From: Macquaria australasica
Lineage: Eukaryota; Chordata; Actinopteri; Centrarchiformes; Percichthyidae
DNA: 64,000 nucleotides
Direction of reading: 5' to 3'
Assembly (NCBI GenBank): GCA_005408345.1
Contig: SEMN01000159.1
Span: 806,001-870,000 of the forward strand
Shown: positions 11,901 to 23,900 of the stretch, piece by piece
How the letters are laid out: each line of letters begins with the position of its first letter
Position numbering within the stretch: the first letter of the stretch is position 1
Notes under the pieces: generated by a model
Told to the model about the DNA's origin: nothing
Database searches by the model: none
Seen by the model: the letters and a program-made list of their open reading frames with translations, nothing else
Translations under genes and position numbers: made by a program

Positions 11901-14900
11901 AAAGACTAACAGGTAATTATAGGTGATGCCAAAGCCTATTAATTAGTCATTAGGTCATAGCATTAGAGTAGGCTGATGAGGAAGTCTGGTGTTATTAAAT
12001 CAGACCTTTTACCAGCCTCCATCTTAAGAATCAGACAAGGTTGCAGAAAACGATCCAGCAGTTTCTATCTGAATATTTTACCTTTTCTCCGACCACAACA
12101 CTGGTTTGATAAGTATAATAGAGGATGAGAGAGGGCATATTTGTCTGCTACGTGCAGATTGCCTCTAAAGCAGGAAAGATGCAACATGACCAAGGCATGA
12201 AGAGTATGAATTTCTGTATGACTGTCAAAATGATATCTGCATGTTGGGGTCTCCCAGGATTTTGAACAGATGTGGGTGATATGCAAAACTTATCATTACT
12301 ATTTTTCTTCTTTCTTTTTTTTTTCACGTAAATGCTCTGTGGCTGAATGTTTACCAATTAGAGGGATTATAATGATGACCTACACCTACAGTGACACCAC
12401 ATGCGTGGCTGTATTGAGAGAACAGCATGTAGTAGTCAATTGCCATGTTTCCATAAACGTATTTTTACACGCATTTTGAAGTATTGCACTGGAAAATCTG
12501 TATTGAAATTCGATAAAACTTCCTCGCATTAGGTGTTTTTTTGTCTTTGTCGAAAAAGAGTTGATGTGCTAAATGCGATAGGGAAACGCCTTTCCCGAAT
12601 AAGTTCTGACATAGCGAACATTTAACTCACATGACTGATAGCTGTTTCTGCTGAAGTGTTCCACATTAATTTGTCTTCATTCCTGGACAGCATGAAACAT
12701 GGCCAATACTAGCTGACATGAAAGAACAATTCAAACTTGCCCAATAGAAACAAATTCCTGAGGGCCTCTCTCCATTTTTCTCCTATAGATGGGTTAGATG
12801 GTCAAGGCGACTTGTTTTGTTCCTGGTTCCCAACCTCTACTTCTTCTACTCTGTTTACTGGCGGATAAAACATAGCCTAAACCACCAACTTCTGACAAAA
12901 CTACGCTTGGCACAAGCCTGGTTTATTCGCTCCAAACCAGTTGATGGAAACGCGCCTAATTCGCATTTCTTTTTTGCGACATTTCAAAAGTTCGCTTGAC
13001 AATTGAATGGAAACAATGCTAGCGTATCATTCCTATGAAATGTGCTCATCCAGAGCTTATGCTAAAAAGTCATAATCTCATACATTTTTGGGTCCAGCAC
13101 TTGCACATTAGAGTCCTTCAGTGGCTGAGAATGGCTGCCAGGATGAATAGAACAACACCTGCACGCTGACTCCTAACCACACATTGATATATAGTACCAG
13201 TCAAAAGTTTGGACACACCTGGTTTTTATTTATTTTAATTATTTTCTACATTGTAGAATAATACTGAAGACATCAAAACTATGAAAGAACACATATGGAA
13301 TTATGTTGTAAACAAAAAAGTGTTAAACAAACCAGAATATGTTTTATATTTTAGGTTCTTCAAAGTAGCCCCCTTTTGCTTTGATGACAGCTTTGCACAC
13401 TCTTGGCATTCTCTCAATCAGCTTCATGAGGTAGTCTCCTGGAAGTCTTGAAGGACTTCCCAGAGGTGTTGAGCACTTGTTGGCTGCTTTTCCTTCACTC
13501 TGCGGTCCAACTCATCCCAAACCACCTCAATTGGGTTTAGGTGGGGTGATTGTGGAGGCCAGGTGATCTGACACAGCACTCCATCACTTTCCTTCTTGGT
13601 CAAATAGCCCTTACATAGCCTGGAGGTGTGTTTGGGGTCATTGTCTTGTTGAAAGACAAATGATGGTCCCAGTAAGCGCAAACCAGATGGGATGGCATGG
13701 CGCTGCAGAATGCTGTGGTAGCCATGCTGGTTAAGTGTGCCTTGAATTTTGAATAAATCACCAACAGTGTCACCAGCAAAGCACCCCCACACCATCACAC
13801 CTCCTCCTCCATGCTTCACGGTGGGAACCACACATGCAGAAACCATCCGCTCACCTTCTCTGCGTCTCACAAAGACACGGCGGTTGGAACCAAAAATCTC
13901 AAATTTGGACTCATCAGACCAAAGTACAGATTTCCACTGGTCTAATGTCCATTCCTTGTGTTTCTTGGCCCAAACAATTCTCTTCTTCTTGTTGTTCATC
14001 CTCAGTAGTGGCTTCTTTGCAGCAATTCGACCATGAAGGCCTGATTCACGCAGTCTCCTCTGAACAGTTGATGTTGAGATTTGTCTGCTACTTGAACTCT
14101 GTGAAGAATTTATGTGGGCTCTAATCTGAGGTGCTGTTAATTTGTGGTTTCTGAGGCTGGTAACTCTAATGAACTTATCCTCTGCAGCAGAGGTAACTCT
14201 TGGTCTTCCTTTCCTGGGGCGGTCCTCATGAGAGCCAGTTTCATCATAGCGTTTGATGGTTTTTGCGACTGCACTTGAGGATACATTCAAAGTTCTTGAA
14301 ATTTTCCGGATCGACTGACCTTCATGTCTTAAAGTAATGATGGACTGTCGTTTCTCTTTACTGAGTTGAGTGGTTCGTGCCATAATATGGATTACAACAG
14401 TAGTCAAATAGGGCTATCCACTGTGTACTAACCCTACCTCTGCACAACACAACTGATGGTCTCAAACACATTAAGAAGGCAAGTAATTCCACAAATTGAC
14501 TCTTGACAAGGCACACCTGTTAATTCAATACCATTCAAGGAGACTACCTCATGAAGCTGACAGAGAATGCCAAGAGTGTGCAAAGCTGTCATCAAAGCAA
14601 AAGGGGGCTACTTTAAAGAATCTAAAATATAAACATATTCTGGTTTGTTTAACACTATTTTGTTTACTACATAATTCCATATGTGTTCTTTCATAGTTTT
14701 GATGTCTTCAGTATTAATCTACAATGTAGAAAATAATTAAAATAAATAAAAACCATTGAATGAGAAGGTGTGTCCAAACTTTTGACTGGTACTGTAAATG
14801 GACAACTTTTTGATCTCAGCCGGATCTTCTCCAGTTCACGATTTATTAATGGATGTTACCTTACCCCCATCAATAGGTTGACCGGCTCTGTGATGACTGG

Positions 14901-17900
14901 TGTGCTTAACCATCTAACCTGCAAAGGGTGATAACCCTCTCAAAACCATTTGAAGCAGTATATAATGAAAAGACAGTCATAAGTATATGAATCCCAAAGA
15001 TTAGTGCAGAGCCAATAATACATCAAATATGTCAAAGATTTTAAAAACTATCCAAATAAATACAGTTGTAAGCTGAAACGAAACATTACATTATTATTCA
15101 ATATGAAAGCATGAAAACCATATTACACTGGAAAATCTCCACACGTACTGTATGCATCATATGTTTCTTTTAACATACAGAACCCTAACAGAAATGCATG
15201 TTATGGTTGAGACCATGGACAGGAAGCTATTCCATAAATAGATCTAAATTAACAACAGATGATCTGTTGGTGACTTGGAGTTTTTCATCAATGCTGTTTT
15301 CCGTTAGCCTTGTACTTACATGTGATGTGCATATAATAATTATGCTGACTGCCTGCACACATGAATGGCATAGATACGACTCTTGTTTGGTGTATACTGT
15401 ATGTGTATGTGACCCCCCCCCCCCCATGGCAATTAGATTAAAATAACAAAAACTGTATTGTGTATTTGCCTATACTGAAACAAAACACTAAATACATGGA
15501 GTATCTGGCAGTGATTGCCACAGCTGACTAACCCTAACCAATTCATACACAGTCTAACCAGATGATGACGATAATGCAAAGTTGAATTACTTACCAAACT
15601 CCATTAGACTCTCAGTGGAGGGGAAAGAAGAGATTTGAGGCTGTTTTTGCATTCAGAGCAAATTTTAGAAAAGACAATGCTAAAGTGGATGGTAAACTGT
15701 TTCAGATTTACCGGCATTAGTATGGCCTTACCTTGTGGCCTTGCTCTCTTAGCTCTGAATGATTTATCTGTGAGTGTTGCAGAGACAGACGACCTCCGAG
15801 TGGAGATGTTCCAGGCAGGCTCACTCTCGCCCTGTTTACTTGTGTGCTACAATTTTGAAAATATGTAATATACTGTTTTTTATTTTTATGTAAACAATCC
15901 AGTTTTTGGCATCAATAAAATAGTTAGACAAAAACAATGGGCAATGGGGTAGGGAATGAAAAAGAAATGAAAAAGAAAATGGAACATTTGCATGAAGCCT
16001 GTAACAACAAAACAGCACAAATGACAGGTCAAAGTCACTATAGCTGTTACATCCTTTGGGTAAAACCCTGCATTTCTACCTAGCAGGAATGAGAGATATA
16101 AAAGGAGATGAAAAAAGAGGTGATAATTGATCTCAGTAATTGGGGGTTAGAAGAAGGACATGATTTGGTTAACTGGGAAAGTACGGAGGAGTAGGGCAGA
16201 AGAAAAGGAAAAATTGGTGAGTAAGACAGGAAGGGATGGCCTGAAGCAGCTAATGGGCTCATTAGGAAACTCGCGGTCATGTAATGACCTGCCACCGAAC
16301 GGACATCTGGGGCTCCACGCACTACAGACAGATGAACAGACAGAAATAGAAAGACAATATAGGAAAGAGATAGCGGAAGACAGTAATAAAGAAGAAAGGA
16401 GAGAGAGAGATATATTTAACCAATGGAAATAATGAAGGGGCATATAACAAGGGTGTCTATGTCATCCCATTTAGTTTTCAAATATTTTTTAATTGGATAT
16501 GATCAGAAATGGCAAAGTATACATGACGATGAAAAATATAGTGTTACCTTACAGTAATTAGCTTTGGATAATAGAACTCATAGATGTTACATCTGAAGCC
16601 TAAATATGTGGCTTGACTAATGAGTTTTAAAAATTAAAATGTTATTGTCCTCTTTATCAGATTATACTGTGAGCTGAACATACTGTAACACTCCTTTCTT
16701 CTGTTATTTCAGTAGCCTACTGTATATTACAAGCTTATTCTTGTAATGGTGTCTTCATAGTGGGTGTTTCAGATTGTAAAGTACAAATAAAAGTTTCCAA
16801 ATGTTGCATCAGGGATATGATCATTATAACAACTCCACTTGAACTCCAGTGGGGAATAAATCCTGTCAGAACAGTTTACCATTTAAAGCACGATTAAATT
16901 TTTGAGTTCTAAAAGTTCTAAAATAGAATCAGATGTCCACGTAGCTGGTGCTGTTTGATTAGTATTTGAATATGTCAATGAAGACATCATTAAAAAGATG
17001 TACAACATGCACCTTTAGTTCACACTGAATTCCTTTTAGCTTCTTTACCCATTACTCTTGCCTTTTTTTCATTTAGTTTCAGTTAGTTTGTGTTTTCCAA
17101 ATGGTGTCATTAATGAGCCTTCATAATATGCACTGGAACGCATAGCTTAAGAAGCAATAATAAAACTGTGACCTGTTCTTGTGATGGTTGACCTGTCAGA
17201 TAATGGGTATCACATGTAATGTAATATGTAATGTAATGCATTATAAAGACTGGGCCTCATGCAAGAACCACTCAAACAGATTTAAGTGGCACAAACGAGT
17301 GATTTAAGAGAATTTGGGGCATTCACCAATTTTACTTCTGAAATTTTCTCTCAGGTATTCACGAGTGGTTCAGACCTGTCGTACCAGTCATGTACAGATA
17401 GTCTGCCTGTCTTCACAGGGGGAAAACACTTGTTTGACTTAAGAATGCCTAAATGCCTTAATCTGAAATCTAACTAAAATAAAATATCTAACTAAAATAA
17501 ACTCGATGTAAAATGAATAGTCTGTTCACCATCATCATGGCTTTGCCAATTTACCAGGAGGTTTTTAGATTTTATGATTGTTATTTTTATTGGTATATTT
17601 TGGCACAGCAACTACTACAGTTCAGTAGTCTCACTCTGAAAGCTGCCTCAGGGTCTTTATGCAGGTCTCTGTCCAGTATCATCTTCTGTTGCACCTGACA
17701 GTGTACAGTGACATCACCGACTGTAGAGTATAATTCTCTTGTATTATATCTCCATGACTGTCACATCCTCTTTACCGCCTCACGTATTAGCCATGGACTG
17801 CTTTGCTTTAAACAAAGACGTTTTTTAGCCTCTAACTTCATGTCAGAACTCTCCCTCTTTATTTCTGTCACAGTACAGCTCTGCTCTGATGTTGTTGTCA

Positions 17901-20900
17901 GCTGTTCTATTAAATATCTTCTTATTGTTTCATGTTTCAGGGCCACTAATACGACTACTTACAACGCTAAATTAGCTCTCTTTTTCTCTGTTGATTTCCG
18001 ACAGCAAGACTTGAAGCTGCACAGGGTGAAATTCTTCTTTTTACTCTTGTATGACATTTTGTGAATGAAGTTAAGAGAGTTTGGGGAATCTGACCTGGAA
18101 TACTCGTACGAGCATACCTCACAGAAAAAAGGAAGAGAGGTTTAGGATAAGAGCACTCTGTGTCTGTTTGGACCACTTGTGTTTTTTACCAGTAAAATGA
18201 TTCCACAGAGGACGACTCAAAAAATGCCAAAATTATTTCTTCACCGTGCAGGTCTGACCTGTCATTTTTGTACCATGATGGTCTCATGTCATGCTACCTG
18301 CTTTGTGTACTTTGTGATTTAGTCACTTGATTCAAGATGTTTCTTCCACTCTCACATTGTACTGCTGTTATCTCACCTCATAATGATGATGATAATACTA
18401 TTGAATGATGCATGCATCGTACTATTACAAGAGTTATGATACTTTGAAAATACTCCATCTTCTCATTAATCTCTTCTTGAGCTGAAGCGATTAGTCGATT
18501 AATAGATTAGATGATTTTTCAATTGATTCACTTGTTCCAGCTTCTCAAATGTGAATATTTGCTGCTGCTCTTTGTTTTCCATGTTAGCAAACTGAAGGTC
18601 AGTCAGACCAAACAAGGAATTGGAATATGTCAACTTACATTTTGGAAAATTGGGCATTTGTTACTATTGTCTGACCAAACAACTAATCAATTAATCAAGA
18701 AAATAATCTGTAGATGAATTGAGGATGACATTTTGTGCATTTTGAGACAGAGGGAATATAAGATCGTTACTTGTGTGAACACAAAGAGTGTAACAGCACA
18801 ACAGCTGACACATGGCCAAAGGAAACAACATCTTGGGGAGGTGAGAACAAGAGAAGTGCCGGTGACTGATGCAGAGGAGAATGCCAAAAGGCCATAAGGG
18901 CCGTCCAGACAGCACATCAGAGCCACAGCAGAGTCGTGACTGGAGAAATCCCACTCTGCGCAATGCTTTTCACTTGACTCATATCACAATACAACCGCTG
19001 CAGCTGCACTCGCCAGCATATTGAAGCATGTAATAATAATAATAATAATAATAATACATTTTATTTATCAAGCGCTTTTACAAGTGCTCAAAGACGCTGT
19101 ACAAGATAAAATAGATGTCAATATAAAATCGAGCTCTAAAAACTACATTAAGCACTAAAACACAATAAAACAGCATTAGACACATTATACACTGACATAA
19201 TAAAACAACATTAAACACTAAGACACAACATATAATCAGGTTCTAAACACAACATGATCACACATTAAAAGCACGGGGGCATGTGTAGCTTTATGATTGA
19301 AAACCCGACAGCAGTCCTGATTAACTGGTCTCAAGTTTTCCAACCAGGCTATGAATGCATTTATATTATTGATGATACATAGCCAATCAAATTAAACATC
19401 CATAGCAGCCTATATAATACAACATATGTTGAAACTCCTCTGTAAGGAAATGAAATGGACCATAAGCACAGAGTTTATGTGTTATAACAAATACTAATAA
19501 TCACTAATAATAGTGGGAAATAATTTAAATGCAAATGAAAGAACAACATATTAATGGACAAAATTATAAGTGCGAACAAAAACAGGAAAAGAAATGCAGA
19601 AGCCAAGGTTTGAGACGATATGTTACCCAGCTTAAGACGCATTAGTCTCACAGCATTACTTCACCCAGTATCTATCGCTCACCCGCTGCAGACTTGAAAG
19701 GTGGCTGTAAAACTTTTTTTAGTTTTCTCCTTCCCACAGAGAACAGAGGAGGTTTTCACAGTAGAAAAAATGCATCAAAACGTCCATGAAAACTTCTCAA
19801 AGCACTCCTGCAGCCTAATCCAATTCTCTGCTGCCCACCCATATGCCCACTATGTTCCAAACTCAATACACATCCTCCCAACTCAATCGTCATGCATGAC
19901 CCTGTTGCGCTCACAAGCAGGCACGTGGATTGGCATGTTAGACCACCTGCTTCAACCATTTCCATTGGTCAGAACCACTGCTAACAATCTCTTACAGTAT
20001 TTGCAGCAACAAAGGGAACCACCATGCATTTTAACAACTACCTGGAACACACTAAATATCATACCAAAGAGTACAATACGATATAAAGGCCACATAAACT
20101 ACCAAAAACTCCAACCACACAAACATAAGTGGTAACCTTATGCTATGCATCACTTTCAGGTGATACTGTGGCAAATTAGCATGTTTGATTGTTGAGACAA
20201 ACCCAACTTGGTTAAACAATGTCAACACAGTTTTCATCAAGTCTACCACTCTTTGTTCAGTGTTACAGTCATTTACTGGTAAAGCATTATTCTCCCAACA
20301 ATAGATCTAATTCAGAGGTTTTCAAAGACACTGTGCAGAACTAATGACAATCCCATCAGCCATCAAAAATGTAAACTCACAGAGATGGTATTATGTATGC
20401 CAAATTGGCTATTAGCAGCTCCTGTTTGCAGTGTACCCATGGATGTACAGACAGCTATCACTGGATTACTTTGATACTGAAGAAAACTTAAAACGTGATA
20501 ATTCTCAGGCAAGTTTTGCAATTATGAAGATTTTTTTTTTCTGTGATTTCCAAGTGGATTTATGGATGTTTACTCACAATGGACATCAGAGATAATGATA
20601 TCTCCATGAAATTGTAAGTCACACTGAATCTACAAATATGTGTAATATGTGTGTTCAGATTTGAGTTTGAGCTGTGACTCTGGGAAGGAGTGTGGTTTTT
20701 TGACGCACATTGTGGCAGTTGGGCGCTCAGGATTATATGGGCCATTCACACATATGGACTCAAAAGCTGTGAGAGCGCTAGGCTGCAATTCTTTGTGCAT
20801 GGGACCTGGTGTTGCAGCCAGTCTTGCTCATTTTAATGCCCACAGAAACATGAGCACCGAGTGGTTTACTACTTCACTTCCACTTAATGAAGTGTGGATC

Positions 20901-23900
20901 GCTTCCAGCACAGTCTTGCCAGCTTGGGCGCCATTGTTGAATTTAAACTATTCTGTACTTTGAAAACTAACTGTACAACAAGAAATGAACAACGTCCTTG
21001 TGTGTAGTACGGCAGCTACGTCAGAACACAACTGTCCAGTCGGAGCAGAGTATGTAAATTATGTGCTCAGTGCAACACAAACAGAGCTATAGGGCTGTGT
21101 ATTGGCAAGAATCTGGCAATACGATACATATCACCAAAAAGGGATGTGATTTTTTTTTTTGTATGTGTATGTGTGAACGCAGCGTTAAAGTACTTTAATC
21201 ACCTCCACGAGCTGTGTGTCACAGCCACTGCTGCAGCTTCAACTGTTGACCATGCTGGTGAGCAGGTGGAGCTCACACTTTAGAATTTATGTTCTGTAAC
21301 TTCTACGATGTAGACCTAATTAGACTGGATTAGGCTAAGTCAGCAGTAATTATTTGGTTCCTAGGGCACACTGAACTACTGAACTACTGATGACACAAAC
21401 TACTGACACAAACCAAACAAATGAAATTTGTGGTTCTCATTTGACCCAGAGTCATGCAGAACTATGGAGAATGTATTCACCATTTTAGAAAGGTCTTCAA
21501 TTTCTTTCTTCCATTTCTGGTCAAGTTTTATTTATTTTTTTGCCTTTTATTGGACAGCTTGAGTGAAGAGGCAGACAGGAAATGGGGGGAGAGAGGGGGG
21601 TATGACATGCAACAAAGGTCACCGGCTGGAATGGAACCGGGGCAGTAACCATCTGAATTTCAGACCACCTACCAGGGAAATTGTAATGCAAATGTTAGTA
21701 GCAAATGTCTTCAAGATAATTAATGTTTCTGTATTTCACATACTGTATGTAACATCAGCTGTAGCATGAGGACCAGTCTTTTAGATATACTAGAAATCTG
21801 AAAAAATGTTGGTGTTTCTTATGGAATGCAGATTAGACACTGAAATGTCTTGGACCAATAATCCAGCCTGCTAGACCTGAATGAAAGCTTTGAGACAGCA
21901 GAATAGAAGAAGGTTTTCCATTTACTATTTCCATCTGTTCTTTCTCTCGGTGTGTCTCTCCCTCTGAGTTAATTGAGAATTGCAGGAATCGGAAGTCACG
22001 AGAGACTGTAGTGAAGCGTCAGGTTTTCCACTGATCAGGAGCGGTCTCCATGGCAACTCTGCCACCCTCAGATAAATGTTTGTACCTTGTGACAGAAAAT
22101 ACAACTCTCAGAAAGATGGGAAATTCACAGTTGCATATACGAACCCTGAGTCTTGTCTCTGCTTGCGGTCTTTTTGATGTTCATTCGAGGAGACGTCTCA
22201 TCTGCTGTGGCACTGGCAAACGGGCGGATGGGGCGGTGATATAACTCACTCTGCACTGCATCAGCTGCAAACGTTGAATTTCATAGCCTTAAGGGATAAT
22301 ACCAGTAGACCTTTTTTATTCCTATCACCATTATTATCCAGGTTTAAACCAACCAATGCTTTTGCCACGTGCAGTCAGGAGCTCCTACCATGTGTTCCAC
22401 TGCAGGTTGGGCTGACCTGCTGTCAATCAAACACTCCTGTTGCTGTCAAGAGTCCATGAGGAAAAGGTCACAGAGATTTGCCGCTGCTTTAAAGCACGCA
22501 GTGCATCCTTTTGTTCATTTTTACATATTCTTACTGAAACTAAACACCACAGGATTTGTCAAGCACAGAGATGATCAAGCAGAGGGTGTAAAGGCCATCT
22601 GTAAAATGTATGGGCTGTAATTAAGTTTATAATTTTTTTCAGTATAAATCCGAGGTGTTACGGTCTTAAGTCCAAACATTTCAGAAAATGTAGTTCACCA
22701 TTCAGCAGCCTCCCTTTTTTGCAAATAAAAGCGTCATGAATCAGAGCATCATTTACTTGCAGCATTAACAAAGTGATATTTAGAGCCATTAATAAGCAGA
22801 GCAAATACACAATGTTCCCGGTGTGTGAAAATGACAGATGCTTTCTTCCTGCCAGTGAGAATGGTTTATGTAATTGGTCTGTAATCAGCAACAAACTGAT
22901 ATTAACTTTGAAACTTCTGAATTAGGTTTGAGTGGGTGTATGGGTGCGTTCCAACCTTGGATGCGTTATGAGAACTGGATACCATGTTCCAAGATGGCGG
23001 CCAGTCATTCAAATGAAAGTTACTCAACCAGCGGATACGCCAAAAAAACTTTTCCATTCCTGGTTTGCTTCTTCTTTATATTCGTTGTCTGTCCCCACCA
23101 GCTCATATAGACTTTAAGCATGTGCCGTGTTTAGCTAACTCAACCGACCCTGCTGTCTCATTCTTTTTTTCCTTATTAGTGCAATGGGACATAGTACAAA
23201 AAGGTGACAAATTAGACAGACATAGGTGTAACAGAATATACAGACAATAACACAAATCAGTCAGACATAACAGGCTATGATTTAAATTTGGTACAGATTT
23301 GTAGTTGTTTTTGTTAGTGGGAGAACTACTATAGACATTTCCCATTTAATTTGGCCTCCACTTGTAACAGAAAAGAGTATAGTGTTTGATTCTACTGAAA
23401 TGCCAACCACTCAAGATATATTGAAACGAACAAAGGGAAATAGTACATTAACATTTATGCCTTTAGCTTTTAACAAGTTTGTTATTAGCTTTGTGCCACG
23501 GGTGACTGTAAGGCTCATATTTATTACAGTCTTAATGAAGAACACTTCTCACAATACCAGTGCGTGCCTGCATTTTATTGATGTGTGGGCTTTAAAGCAG
23601 ATTTAATCAGGTTTATGTGTTGTAGTGTAATAATGGTTTAAGGGCTTTGTTCCTGTGTTCCAGAAACAATCAAATGTGTTTCAGAGACTAAAGCAGCAGT
23701 CTGAGTGTTTTTCTTTGATTTTACTCATGCAAAAGGTTTGCTGAAGGTTTGCAGAGCCAAGAGGATTATGTTTGTGTCTCTGAAGTTGAAAATCACTAAT
23801 TAAGGCAGACAAATTCAGGAACAAGATGGCAAGATATTTTCCTAATGTCCCACAAGTTTTTCCATTTCAGAACCACAGAAAGAGCTCCTTTGCTAATTCC

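Larger units (their letters stand above)
13192..14794 (-). mobile_element. Tc1-like DNA transposon with ~250-bp terminal inverted repeats
   Basis: A 1603-bp element flanked by TA dinucleotides at 13190-13191 and 14795-14796, the Tc1/mariner target duplication. The right end reads inward as CAGTACCAGTCAAAAGTTTG and the left end is the same with its first C changed to T. The inverted repeats are unusually long, about 13192-13443 against 14532-14794. By eye they differ at roughly ten positions plus a 12-base insertion (about 14756-14767) near the outer end of the right arm. The arms include the last codons of the transposase, so the 3' coding end exists twice, once as an inverted non-coding copy in the right arm. 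It sits in the sgsm2 intron opposite to the gene's transcription. Confidence 0.95.

Noticed and set aside
14496..14696. 66-codon plus-strand frame inside the Tc1-like element
   Set aside because: It is the inverted copy of the transposase C-terminus in the right terminal repeat.
17252..18170. Possible PIF/Harbinger-type element starting GGGCCTCATGCAAG
   Set aside because: Only one end resembles such elements. No inverted partner (CATGAGGCCC-like) was found and the 118-codon frame inside has no family resemblance.
19701..20135. 144-codon plus-strand frame, the longest non-repeat frame in the large intron
   Set aside because: Composition is unremarkable, no motif or family was recognised, and it is within the range expected by chance in 64 kb.
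21454..21769. Two overlapping 64-68 codon frames
   Set aside because: They lie over the minus-strand SINE and translate its antisense sequence.
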